Shown: positions 24,685 through 32,842 of the stretch, one piece after another
How positions within the stretch are numbered: position 1 is the first letter of the stretch
Layout: every line of letters starts with the position of its first letter
From: Lachnospiraceae bacterium
Lineage (GTDB): Bacteria; Bacillota; Clostridia; Lachnospirales; Lachnospiraceae
Direction of reading: 5' to 3'
Assembly (NCBI GenBank): GCA_017479285.1
Contig: JAFVCL010000041.1
Location: 1 to 32,845 of the forward strand
DNA: 32,845 bases
Position numbers and translations under genes: made by a program
Notes under the pieces: generated by a model
Told to the model about the DNA's origin: nothing
Seen by the model: only the letters and a program-made list of their open reading frames with translations
Database searches by the model: none

Positions 24685-26022
24685 CTATTCAAAGGGCAGT
24701 TCTTCCAATTCTTCCGGAATCCCGACAAAGTCTATGTCCGTACCGTCAAAAGCAATACCCTTTCTGGCGCAATAAGCCCTCAGCCATTCTCTCTCCTCTT
24801 CGGTGCAGGAGCTGTTGTACCTGTGGTACGCCTGCTCTAAGCGGTTTTGATAAACCTCGATCGTGATAAACGGCTTCTTTTCGTCATCCGCCCGGCGCAT
24901 AAACAGTATTTCCGTATCCCCGTTTACAACCGCCTCAATGTATGACATAAGGCAGTTTTGCATATATACCGCTTCACGGCAGAAATCATTTATCGTCCAT
25001 GGAAGCAGAATACTGTATTTTCCCTCCGTCTCCTCGAGAAAATCCCGCTTTTTCCTGTATATTCTCCGGATTTTCCGGTCATATTCTCCCCGCCTTTTTT
25101 CATCAAGTAAAAAGAAGGACAGCTCCTTTATATACCTTCTCATGTCCTGCTTTTCAATAAACTCTCTGTAAATATCATCAATATCCGCAAGTTCCTTAAG
25201 AACATCCCTCTTTATCTCCAATTTAAGAAAGAACTCATATTGAGACTCACACCAGATCGCCTCAAGCGCCTTTCTCCGCTCGCGAAAGAGCCTTCCTGTC
25301 TCTGAGGGCGTAAGTTCGCCGTCTATCAGCCTCTTAATATACCTGCACTGAGCATTGTTAAGCTCCGTCTCAAACATATCCGGAAAAGAATCGGCCAGCT
25401 TTTGAATATATCTTCTGTACCTTTTCTTCAAAAGGAGCCTTGCCCCATCCTCACAGTTAAGTGCCCGCAGCGTCCTCATACTAAGCCCGTCGTAGATATC
25501 CGACGGTTTTCCGGCAAGCAGATTTAATTCGTCAATATCTCCGGAGGCGAAGGCAAGCTCGTCAAGTCCCGCTTTGTACAGGATTTCCTTAACAGTATCC
25601 ATGTGCATACAGTTATATATCTGGTCGAGAACCTTAACACTTTTTGTGTAGTATCCCTGCAGTCTCCACTCCGGATAACGAAAGGAATACTCCTCGTATA
25701 TTTCATCAAGTATCGCATGGGAATACTTAAGGTTTTCATTCTTAAGCACATACTTCTCAAAGCCCGCCTGCTGCCCGATATCCCAATAATATCCGGACAT
25801 AAAGGTAAACCGGGCAATCACGGCCTTGCTCTCGGGATCCTCATGGTCATCGCTTAGAAGAAACGCATCAATGTAAGGCGTGATGCAGGTAATGATAAGC
25901 CATGTTCCGTCGGGGTCGTTTTCCGCCTGCTTGACAAAACAGTCCTCGAGCAGACCGGCATCAGCCTCCGGTAGCTTAACGGAAGGCTCGTTTTTCTTAA
26001 AATTTAACAGCGCTCTACCCAT
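24685..26022 (-). CDS. PcfJ-like protein
   Basis: 445 residues. The C-terminal third shows the PcfJ pattern: EAVYMQNCLMSYIEAVVNG, ILFMRR, PFITIEVYQNRLEQAYHRYN, and a final helix EEREWLRAYCARKGI. PcfJ was named from the conjugative plasmid pCF10, but related genes are common on Clostridial chromosomes and mobile elements; its molecular function is not known. The N-terminal 250 residues are helical and unrecognised. No signal peptide or membrane helix. The start follows GAGGGAGAATTAA. It lies 65 bases upstream of mecA and 13 bases downstream of a decayed AAA-ATPase-like gene, so it sits at the edge of a region with some turnover. Confidence 0.78.
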   Translation of the reverse strand: MGRALLNFKKNEPSVKLPEADAGLLEDCFVKQAENDPDGTWLIITCITPYIDAFLLSDDHEDPESKAVIARFTFMSGYYWDIGQQAGFEKYVLKNENLKYSHAILDEIYEEYSFRYPEWRLQGYYTKSVKVLDQIYNCMHMDTVKEILYKAGLDELAFASGDIDELNLLAGKPSDIYDGLSMRTLRALNCEDGARLLLKKRYRRYIQKLADSFPDMFETELNNAQCRYIKRLIDGELTPSETGRLFRERRKALEAIWCESQYEFFLKLEIKRDVLKELADIDDIYREFIEKQDMRRYIKELSFFLLDEKRRGEYDRKIRRIYRKKRDFLEETEGKYSILLPWTINDFCREAVYMQNCLMSYIEAVVNGDTEILFMRRADDEKKPFITIEVYQNRLEQAYHRYNSSCTEEEREWLRAYCARKGIAFDGTDIDFVGIPEELEELPFE

Positions 26023-26035
26023 TTAATTCTCCCTC

Positions 26036-26571
26036 TTAATTACCGCGCTTTTCCAGTTCACAGGCATTCTTCTCATATATCGCCCTGCTTATTTTAATCG
26101 CAGCAGATTCTCCCGCTCCGTTCATCAGCCTGCCTATTATCTCCCTGGAATAAACATAAGTAACAATCGATTCCCCTGCATCAGGGTCCGAAGATCATCC
26201 ATTACCTCCGGCGAGGCATTTGAGATGATCTCGTCGATTATCTCATTGCTTCCCGTAGACTGCCCTGGAAAGAGCGATACCGCTCGCCGCATTTCCATAT
26301 CTCTTTATCCTTGAAATAAACTGAATTGTCCTCGGTGGTCTTCTCAAAGAAAACCTTTAGCATATCCATGGCAAGAGTTTTCCCGAACCGCCTTGGTCTG
26401 GTAAACAGAGAAACTCCGGGAAGCGTATCGACGAAATCCTTTATAAGCAGCGTCTTGTCCACATAGTAATAATCCGTCACCGCCTTTTTAAAATCGGATA
26501 TTCCTATAGGAAGCGGAAGCCTGATTCCATTTCGCGAAATTTCGCAAGATATCCGACGAACGATTTTACAG
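26036..26571 (-). pseudogene. Decayed AAA-ATPase-like (PF09820/DUF1703 type) gene
   Basis: Remnants in order on the minus strand. First, LPIGISDFKKAVTDYYYVDK through FTRPRRFGKTLAMDML to WKCGERYRSFQG (about 26250-26520), the N-terminal AAA-ATPase-like segment, with no usable start codon in frame though AAAGGAG is nearby. Second, in another frame, SNEIIDEIISNASPEVMDDL (about 26180-26262). Third, after a shift at a GGGG run (26173-26176), SIVTYVYSREIIGRLMNGAG to the stop at 26036. A full-length relative would be about 500-600 residues; most of the middle and the end are missing. These genes are numerous and often decayed in Lachnospiraceae and Bacteroides. It is clearly non-functional as a whole. 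Confidence 0.85.
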
Positions 26572-26596
26572 CTCCTTTCCGGCTTTGTTCCAAAAA

Positions 26597-27355
26597 CTAT
26601 GAAATTCTTATCATCTGCTCGTAAATCAGTATTTCTTTATCAAAAATGTTCTTGTTATCGTGGTAATGTCCGAAAAACCATTTTTTGTAGTTAACGCTAT
26701 TCTTAATATCCTCGAGATAATCCGTCTCCCTGTCGGGCTCGTAGAATGAACCTCCGAGAATTACCTGCGTACTTGTGGAACAGCAATGCGTAACGATATA
26801 ATCGACCGTATTGCCATGTTCCATCAGGTTCCTTCTACCCTCCTGCATCTCCTCTTCGCTTGCAAGTTCCTGCTCCCACCAGCTGATATGGTTTATGCGG
26901 TAAGGTATATAGTCTCTATCCAGCCGCTTCCTCTTTTTGGAAAAATCCGGATCGTCCTTTTCAAGTATACCTCCGTTTATATCATGGCTTCTCGCACCAC
27001 CGAATGTAAATATTTTCTTTCCGTCTATCTCAAAAATCTGACCACGCATAAGATGAAGCACATGAGGTCTTATTTCATGAACCATTCCACCATGCCATTC
27101 CTTAACCGGGTAGCAGTAGAGCCTGTCAAAATTCTCGTGGTTTCCGTCGATGAACAGTAGCGTATATGAGCGCTCCTCGAACCAGTCAAGCCAATACTTT
27201 TCGTTTTTGCTTTCCTCATTCAAATCCCAGATTCCGCCAAAATCTCCACAGATTATGACATAATCTTCTTTTGTCATTCCCATTTGCTCCGAAAAATTAT
27301 CAACATTAAACCGATGTCTGAATTCAGCGTGTGTATCTCCTGTCAAGTAAATCAT
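26597..27355 (-). CDS. Calcineurin-like metallophosphoesterase
   Basis: 252-residue soluble protein with the five metallophosphoesterase blocks: GDTHAE (6-11), CGDFGG, DGNHENFD, THCCS and GHYHDN. These bind two metal ions and cleave phosphate mono- or diesters. The N-terminus MIYLTGDTH starts directly on the fold. Substrate is not readable; relatives are simply called metallophosphatases. Its start codon overlaps, in ATGA fashion, the end of a broken small frame just upstream. It is the first of two different phosphatase genes here, separated by a small-RNA locus. Confidence 0.9.
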   Translation of the reverse strand: MIYLTGDTHAEFRHRFNVDNFSEQMGMTKEDYVIICGDFGGIWDLNEESKNEKYWLDWFEERSYTLLFIDGNHENFDRLYCYPVKEWHGGMVHEIRPHVLHLMRGQIFEIDGKKIFTFGGARSHDINGGILEKDDPDFSKKRKRLDRDYIPYRINHISWWEQELASEEEMQEGRRNLMEHGNTVDYIVTHCCSTSTQVILGGSFYEPDRETDYLEDIKNSVNYKKWFFGHYHDNKNIFDKEILIYEQMIRIS

Positions 27356-27511
27356 AAATCTCTCCTTAAAATGTTAATGATCTCACTTTGTGTTAAATGA
27401 TTTTCTGTTGCATTCCGGTATAGTTCAGAAAGAATACCGTCATATTCCTTAATTCCTTCTACATATTTCTATCATGCAGTCTGCAAAAATGTACTCCGTC
27501 AAACCCACCAT
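27352..27511 (-). pseudogene. Broken small reading frame upstream of the metallophosphoesterase gene
   Basis: A frame beginning ATG at 27511 reads MVGLTEYIFADCMIE and then stops soon. In the next frame, from about 27468, protein-like sequence continues (VEGIKEYDGILSELYRN, LTQSEIINILRRDL) and ends in a TGA overlapping the phosphatase ATG. One base difference near 27466-27470 would join the two into about 54 residues. It may be a decayed coupled partner gene. Family not recognised. Confidence 0.35.
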
Positions 27512-27553
27512 TTTTTTATAGGTTCTACTCATTTATCTCGTCCAAAGTATTAT

Positions 27554-27582
27554 TTGACACATTTTTATCCTTGTGATATTTT
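27554..27582 (+). promoter_or_regulatory. Near-consensus promoter of a small RNA
   Basis: A perfect -35 box TTGACA (27554-27559), a 17-base spacer ending in the extended-10 element TGA, and TATTTT (27577-27582). It points away from both flanking protein genes, which are on the minus strand, and faces only an 80-base stretch with a terminator. Confidence 0.72.
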
Positions 27583-27587
27583 ATGCA

Positions 27588-27670
27588 TAAAGGAACTGCC
27601 GATAGACGGTAGACCTTGTTAGTGGTTACAAAAAGCAACCGTTATCCTTGGTCGGGGTGGTTGCTTTTTT
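27588..27670 (+). ncRNA. Putative small RNA, possibly an orphan type I antitoxin-like RNA
   Basis: Predicted transcript of about 83 bases from a strong promoter to an intrinsic terminator. An internal hairpin is formed by CTGCCG (27596-27601) and CGGTAG (27607-27612). The terminator stem is GCAACC (27635-27640) with GGTTGC (27659-27664), flanked by A-run and T-run, so it can work on both strands and also end the phosphatase transcript at 27708. From memory, similar words (CGGTAGACC, CAACC ... GGTTGC) occur in antisense RNAs convergent to holin-like type I toxins of Firmicutes; that link is inference. No hydrophobic ~30-residue toxin frame is visible on the opposite strand, where the phosphatase gene ends instead. 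Confidence 0.55.
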
Positions 27671-27707
27671 ACTTGTAGAAAGTGATGGCTAAAATTTGTA
27701 TACTTTT

Positions 27708-28424
27708 TCAGCTCCCCTCCATCGAATAGTATTCCTCCCCCGTATCGAGGCAGATTGCAGCCAGCCGTCCGCCCGGCCAGGATGCACCGCAATCAATTGC
27801 AATATGATTATTCTTTCTGTAGATATAACCCGGTCTTGGATTACCCTCTATATTCTGAGTCGGAGTATGACCTGTAACCACATACTTATCCGGATAGTAT
27901 TGTATATCATATTCCGCTCTGTCCCAGATCAGTTCCTTTAAAGAATAGTCCTCTATATCCTTACCCGGGTAATAATTCCCTAACCCGGCATGAACCAGCA
28001 GATACTCCTTTCCACCTACAGCAATTTCTTCATATATCAGCGATTCTCTCAGATACTCTATGACCTCTTGTCTCTGCTCCGAATCCAACTCCCGAAATTC
28101 CTTTATTGTTGTTTCGCTTCCGTTTTGCATCCATGAAATAAGATTATTTGCCTCTTCCTCGCCAAGCTCATTTATCGATTCCTCCGTTATTTCCCTTTGC
28201 AGGAACTTTAAGCACTCAATTGCCATCAATTCGTGATTGCCGACCATCATAACCGCGTTCGGCATCTCCATAAGCTTCAGCAATACTTTTATCGGATGCG
28301 GTCCCCTGTCAACCACATCTCCAAGGATGTATAATATATCTGAATCTTTTAACTTTATTTTTCCCAGAAGCTCGAGAAATTTATCATATTCTCCGTGAAT
28401 ATCGGAAATTACATATATTGCCAT
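27708..28424 (-). CDS. PPP-family serine/threonine-type phosphatase (ApaH/PrpA-like)
   Basis: 238 residues with PPP signature blocks: SDIHGEYDKF (7-16), GDVVDRGPH, VGNHELM, LLVHAGL and GHTPT. These coordinate a di-metal centre as in bacterial serine/threonine protein phosphatases and diadenosine tetraphosphatases. GDVVDRGPH plus GNHE is the PPP hallmark and distinguishes it from the more generic metallophosphoesterase at 26597-27355. No membrane segment. Substrate cannot be read. Start ATG at 28424 is preceded by AAGGAGGCACTT. Its transcript probably ends at the two-way hairpin of the small RNA. Confidence 0.92.
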   Translation of the reverse strand: MAIYVISDIHGEYDKFLELLGKIKLKDSDILYILGDVVDRGPHPIKVLLKLMEMPNAVMMVGNHELMAIECLKFLQREITEESINELGEEEANNLISWMQNGSETTIKEFRELDSEQRQEVIEYLRESLIYEEIAVGGKEYLLVHAGLGNYYPGKDIEDYSLKELIWDRAEYDIQYYPDKYVVTGHTPTQNIEGNPRPGYIYRKNNHIAIDCGASWPGGRLAAICLDTGEEYYSMEGS

Positions 28425-28512
28425 AAGTGCCTCCTTACAATGCCTTGATATGATCCCATCTATTTCATATCAACCCTCATAAAAAAACCATGATATCATT
28501 ATAAATACTCTG

Positions 28513-28749
28513 TTATTCTACAGCCTCAACATTGACTATAGGGGCAAACCAATACAAAGATGTACTTATTTCGGATTGTATTATTATAACATTATTTCTT
28601 CTTCCAACGGGCAGTTTTTTAATGTCTCCCTCATCATTATAATTCTCCGTCCCGTATCTGTATGCAAGCTTATAATCTGCAAAACATCCATACAAATCCT
28701 CTTCACTTTGTCCCGTAAGAACGAAGACAGAGTCATCTCCGCACTCCAA
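28513..28749 (-). pseudogene. Short frame, probably the remnant of a larger unrecognised gene
   Basis: 78 residues if started at the TTG at 28749. Composition is protein-like (VFVLTGQSEEDLYGC, KLPVGRRNNVIIIQSE, ending SLYWFAPIVNVEAVE). The frame stays open upstream through the terminator of the ABC permease gene (HFIHGQESFFLKK) back to a TAA, but contains no start codon with a ribosome binding site. It therefore looks like the 3' end of a truncated gene. A real small protein started at TTG is possible but less likely. Family not recognised. Confidence 0.4.
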
Positions 28750-28758
28750 TTTTTTTAG

Positions 28759-28803
28759 AAAAAAAGACTCCTGACCATGAATAAAATGATCAGAAGTCTT
28801 TTA
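28759..28803 (-). terminator. Intrinsic terminator of the ABC exporter operon
   Basis: On the minus strand a long stem (AAAGACT with AGTCTTT, and CTGATCAT with ATGGTCAG, one mismatch between them) ends in a run of seven T about 40 bases after the permease stop. Confidence 0.88.
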
Positions 28804-28806
28804 TGT

Positions 28807-31443
28807 TTATCCAATTTCGCGTATTCTCTCTACGATACTTGCTTTGGAGAGTCCCTTATAGGACATAAGCGGGACCACTACACCAAGCAACGCCATTACA
28901 GGTATTAAAACAAGGACCGGCGTGATGGAAAAATTATCGGAATAAAACCAAAAGATATTGTTTGCTATTCCATTTACTGCCGGGACAAAAAGCAGGGAAA
29001 GGATTAGTGCCAAAAGACCCGAGCCAACCGTATATATCATGCCCTCGATTATAAACATCTCTTTAACCTGCTTTCCGGTCATTCCTATCGCTTGCAGAAC
29101 AGCGATTTCATTCTTGCGTGCAATAATCCCGGCCATAACCGTATTGAAGAAGTTCAACACTCCAACAAAGCCGATGATCAGGCAGAGCACGCCACCCAAA
29201 AGAGTAAACATTTTCTTAAAGTCTTCAAACTCTGCCCGAAGAACAGCCTTACTCTCATAACTGATATCTGAATTCTCTTCACTGAATCTGCTAATGAAAC
29301 TTTCCGCTTCTGCCTCCGCATCAGATGACACGGTATCAAAGGCATAGAATACAGGCACCACACTTTCTCCGAAATCCTGTTTTAATGAGTCTGAGCTAAG
29401 TATTGCATTGAAACCGAAGGCTTCCTTTCTAAGGCTGATTCCCTGCGGAACAGATACATATGCGCAAACAGTGTATTCATATTCAGACACGCCTGTATAT
29501 GTTCCTTCCAAAAACTCAGGCTGTTCATAGGCTACGTCGGTGGGCGTCTTGCCTGTCCTCGTATCAATGAAGCTTACCCCTGTAGCTTTGGCAATGGTAA
29601 CCTTATCTCCTATTTTATGCCTTGTAACATCGTTGACATAGAAGCCGTTCTCATCCTTGTGGGTGATGAGTGCTATATATCTTCCGCTTTTATCATTTAA
29701 AAGCGAAATATCTCCCTCATAAACTGTCAGTTTATCTAAAAGATAATCGTCCATTCCCTGAATATAACCGCTTTTGCAGGGCTTTCCGTTTTCCAGAATA
29801 TAGGGAATATCCCCTATGTGCATTTCCTGATATTCATCATACTCATCGTCGCCAACCTCCATAAGTGAATACACTCCTGCAGCCGGCTCATATGCGACTC
29901 CTCCGTCCTGTATCTCAACATTATCCTGTAAATACCTGATATCTTCTTCGGTTATGGAAGCAGTCCAGGCACCCCTGAATTGAAAATAGGGGTACTTTGC
30001 CACAAGGAAATCTGAGGATGTGGTTGCGTCAAGCCATTTTTCAGAATCAAAACCTCCCACAAACAAACTAACCGCGTTGAGTATAACCATTGAAAGAGCA
30101 AGTGATATAAATACAAGTATCGTTTTCTTTTTATTGCGTCCGGTGTTTGCAACGGCCATCTGCCAGGGCTTTGCTCCCCTCGTGGATTTTTTCTTTTTAG
30201 CTCCGGCTTCAGCATCACTGAATCTTAATGCTTCGATAGGAGAAACCTTTCCTGCCATGCGTCCCGGCTTACTTACTGAGATTAAAACCGTTAAAAGTTC
30301 AAAAAAAGCTGCCGCGATAAAAATGACAGGTGAAGTACTGATGGTGAGGGAGTTCTGTGAAAAACTGGATGTTGCCAAAACTGCGGGAGTCAGCACCGTT
30401 CCAAGTATGTATCCAAGAATAAGTCCTACAGGAATACCGATGAGGCAAAGAAAAAGAGCCTGCAGGCGGATGATCCTCTTAACCTGCCTTTGAGTGGTTC
30501 CTATAGTCTTAAGAAGTCCGTAAAATCTGATATCATTGGAGACGGAAATCTGAAAAACATTGTATATTATCAAATATCCCGTAAAAATAACAAGAAGCAA
30601 AAATACCCCCAACGGAACAGCCGTTTCTAACAGGTTGCTTCCATCAATCCCACTCATTGTGTATCCGGGATTAACGCCCATTTTTATACCGTCCGAATCG
30701 CTGTTTTCTCCGTAGGTGTATCCGCACTCTTCAATAACGGACAACATCCTGCTTCCAACGTTTAGAGATGATGAGAGCATCACATCAAGGTCTGTCAAAG
30801 CGGGCTTGTACCCCATCTCTTCAATTATTTTCGATGTTTCAAGGGCAAATTCCTTTGACACATTGATGAAATGAGCCGGGCACATGGTATCATAATCCCA
30901 ATAACCGGTTAAGATAAATGAGGCAGAGTAATCACCTGTTTCCTCGGGAACTCCGAATAGATCAAAAGTAAGGTCGATACTTTCTCCGATCATCGGCTCG
31001 AAACCTAGAAGTTTTATGGACTCTGTGTCCATCACAACTTCATTTTTTTCTACAGGCATATGTCCTTCTTTAAGATCAACATAGGACCATTTGGCAGTAT
31101 TATCATCCATAAAGCTGACCTCGGCGGTCCTGTTACGGAAGGGTTCATCAGAGATTGTACCGATGATAATTCTCTCTCCGTATGCTTTGATCTTTTTGTT
31201 TGCAATAAGTCTTTCTTCCTGCTCCTTTGTAACATCCTTAAAGGTTCCGTGGGGATATCCGCCAAGCTGCCTGAAGGTGCTGGTCTCATAGGAGGCATTG
31301 ATGGAAAGTGTAATGGTAAAAAGCGAAGTAAATAATACGGCAGTCAGTATTATGGCAAATATGGTTATCAGGTTCCTTCTCTTGTTTGCAAAGAGAAGTC
31401 TGGTTGCCATTTTTGATATACATTTTCTGTTATTAACCTTCAT
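28807..31443 (-). CDS. FtsX-type (MacB-like) ABC transporter permease
   Basis: 878 residues. An N-terminal helix (about 24-47, NLITIFAIILTAVLFTSLF) is followed by a large extracytoplasmic domain (50-265). The first FtsX core has three helices (about 268-400), with the coupling sequence FYGLLKTIGTTQRQVKRI. A second helix (about 436-458), a second extracytoplasmic domain (465-740) and a second FtsX core (about 745-870; AVLQAIGMTGKQVKEMF) complete a duplicated architecture. Such permeases export or sense peptides, antibiotics or lipids, or act as mechanotransmitters; they do not import sugars. It follows the ATPase gene by 5 bases and is encoded downstream of a sensor kinase, the common arrangement of antimicrobial-peptide response modules. 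Actual substrate unknown. Confidence 0.92.
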   Translation of the reverse strand: MKVNNRKCISKMATRLLFANKRRNLITIFAIILTAVLFTSLFTITLSINASYETSTFRQLGGYPHGTFKDVTKEQEERLIANKKIKAYGERIIIGTISDEPFRNRTAEVSFMDDNTAKWSYVDLKEGHMPVEKNEVVMDTESIKLLGFEPMIGESIDLTFDLFGVPEETGDYSASFILTGYWDYDTMCPAHFINVSKEFALETSKIIEEMGYKPALTDLDVMLSSSLNVGSRMLSVIEECGYTYGENSDSDGIKMGVNPGYTMSGIDGSNLLETAVPLGVFLLLVIFTGYLIIYNVFQISVSNDIRFYGLLKTIGTTQRQVKRIIRLQALFLCLIGIPVGLILGYILGTVLTPAVLATSSFSQNSLTISTSPVIFIAAAFFELLTVLISVSKPGRMAGKVSPIEALRFSDAEAGAKKKKSTRGAKPWQMAVANTGRNKKKTILVFISLALSMVILNAVSLFVGGFDSEKWLDATTSSDFLVAKYPYFQFRGAWTASITEEDIRYLQDNVEIQDGGVAYEPAAGVYSLMEVGDDEYDEYQEMHIGDIPYILENGKPCKSGYIQGMDDYLLDKLTVYEGDISLLNDKSGRYIALITHKDENGFYVNDVTRHKIGDKVTIAKATGVSFIDTRTGKTPTDVAYEQPEFLEGTYTGVSEYEYTVCAYVSVPQGISLRKEAFGFNAILSSDSLKQDFGESVVPVFYAFDTVSSDAEAEAESFISRFSEENSDISYESKAVLRAEFEDFKKMFTLLGGVLCLIIGFVGVLNFFNTVMAGIIARKNEIAVLQAIGMTGKQVKEMFIIEGMIYTVGSGLLALILSLLFVPAVNGIANNIFWFYSDNFSITPVLVLIPVMALLGVVVPLMSYKGLSKASIVERIREIG

Positions 31444-31448
31444 ACCTC

Positions 31449-32129
31449 TTATCTCCTTTCAGACTCTGACACTATATGTCCGTCCTCAATCCTTATGACG
31501 CGGTCGGCAAGCTGAGCAATCTCGTCGTTATGAGTGATCATCACGATGGTCTGCCCGTACTTTTCGGCGGAAACCTTTAAGAGGCTCAAAACATCCTGTC
31601 CTGTCTTGGAGTCGAGATTACCCGTTGGTTCGTCGGCTAAAATGATGGCCGGTCTGAAAGCCAGTGCTCTTGCTATCGCAACTCGCTGCTGCTGACCGCC
31701 GGATAGCTGATTGGGCAGAACTTGCTTTTTTGATGTCAGCATCAGGGTATCTATGATTTCTTCCACAAATTCCTTATCAACCTTTTCGCCGTCAAGTTCC
31801 AACGGAAGAACAATATTTTCATATACATTCAACACCGGAACAAGATTAAATGCCTGGAACACAAATCCAATCTTTCTTCTTCTGAATATTGTCAATTCAT
31901 CATCCTTAAGCTTTGAGATTTTGTGACCGTCAACTATTGCTTCTCCCGATGTAGGTCTGTCCAAACCTCCCAGCATATGGAGGAGAGTGGATTTACCACT
32001 GCCGGATGTTCCGACGATCGCCAGAAATTCTCCTTTTTCAACCTCAAGATTTACTCCTGCAAGAGCGTGGACAGCGTTCTCTCCCTGCCCGTATACCTTT
32101 ACCAGATTCTTTGCTTCTAAAATGCTCAT
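31449..32129 (-). CDS. ABC transporter ATP-binding protein (LolD/MacB-type)
   Basis: 226 residues, complete. Walker A GTSGSGKST (40-48), Q-loop FVFQAFNLVPVLNVYENI, signature LSGGQQQRVAIARAL, Walker B ILADEPTGNLDS and switch MITHNDE are all intact. The Q-loop phrase FNLVPVL and DEPTGNLDS are typical of ATPases that pair with FtsX-type permeases, which is the gene 5 bases downstream. It powers that complex from the cytoplasmic face. A terminator separates it from the kinase gene upstream, so the exporter pair probably has its own promoter in 32130-32206, although I see no clear boxes there. Confidence 0.96.
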   Translation of the reverse strand: MSILEAKNLVKVYGQGENAVHALAGVNLEVEKGEFLAIVGTSGSGKSTLLHMLGGLDRPTSGEAIVDGHKISKLKDDELTIFRRRKIGFVFQAFNLVPVLNVYENIVLPLELDGEKVDKEFVEEIIDTLMLTSKKQVLPNQLSGGQQQRVAIARALAFRPAIILADEPTGNLDSKTGQDVLSLLKVSAEKYGQTIVMITHNDEIAQLADRVIRIEDGHIVSESERR

Positions 32130-32206
32130 ACTTAAACCTCTCTTTGGTATTTTTAAACCTTTGTTTTCTTCTTTCCTTTTATCTCCAAATTGGAAATTTC
32201 TTTCGT

Positions 32207-32246
32207 AAAAAAACAGTGTGCAGAAGTCTTTCCTTTCTACACACTG
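32207..32246 (-). terminator. Intrinsic terminator between sensor kinase and ABC genes
   Basis: On the minus strand CAGTGTGTAGAA pairs with TTCTGCACACTG (12 bp, one T-G pair) around a 9-base loop, followed by seven T. It lies 74 bases after the kinase stop. Confidence 0.9.
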
Positions 32247-32320
32247 ATTATCTCACCCAAATCTTTCCAGATTCTTTCAGTTTTAAAATAAATTCTTACA
32301 GTTTTGAAAGATTTGAATCC

Positions 32321-32842
32321 TTACTTTTTCAGGTAAATAAGAAATTCCGATCCTTCCCCGGGCTTTGATTTTACTTTAATGTAGCCGCTTTCTTTTGAAA
32401 TGATCTCTCTTGCAAGGTACAGTCCAATGCCGACGCCCTCTTTTTCACGGGAGGATGAAAGTCTTCCGAATCTTGAAAAAATCTTTGGAATATCTTCCTC
32501 CGCGATACCGATGCCGGTGTCCTTAACAGATATGCAGGCAAACATCTCGGTAGCCGTAATGGCTATTGATATGCCGCCCTTTTCAGTATATTTTACCGCA
32601 TTATCAACAATGTTGCTTAAAGCCTCCATTGTCCATTTATAGTCAAAGGTCGCGCTTATGCTTTCTTCGGAAACGGTATATTTAAGCCCTTTTGCCTCGG
32701 CCTTTTTTCGCATTGCAGCGTCTATATCCCTTATAAGTCTGCTTGTGTCATCTTCTTTTGGCTCAACTGTAAGTATTCCGTTTTCAAGGCGCGACAGCTT
32801 AACAAGAGCATCTACAAGAAACCTGAGCTTTTCGGCTTCGTT
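32321..32842 (-). CDS. Sensor histidine kinase, C-terminal ATPase part (incomplete, in-frame stop at the edge)
   Basis: 174 residues are open. They start inside the helical dimerisation region (EAEKLRFLVDALVKLSRLE), then the HATPase domain with N box (SNIVDNAVKY), G1 box (VKDTGIGI), F region (IFSRFGR) and G2 box (GVGIGLYLAREI). The phospho-accepting His box would lie further right. Reading this frame outward, the last three bases of the window (32843-32845) are a TGA stop, so the frame does not simply continue. Either the gene is broken or frame-shifted just outside, or the edge carries an error. It is probably the kinase for the adjacent exporter, possibly inactive. An ATG at 32713 would give only the 130-residue ATPase domain. 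Confidence 0.7.
   Translation of the reverse strand, partial: NEAEKLRFLVDALVKLSRLENGILTVEPKEDDTSRLIRDIDAAMRKKAEAKGLKYTVSEESISATFDYKWTMEALSNIVDNAVKYTEKGGISIAITATEMFACISVKDTGIGIAEEDIPKIFSRFGRLSSSREKEGVGIGLYLAREIISKESGYIKVKSKPGEGSEFLIYLKK

Larger units (their letters stand above)
27356..27707. other. 352-base gap between the two phosphatase genes
   Basis: The left half carries the broken small frame on the minus strand (27352-27511). The right half carries the small-RNA promoter, the RNA and its two-way terminator on the plus strand. Nothing else recognisable; 27671-27707 is AT-rich spacer after the phosphatase stop. Confidence 0.6.
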
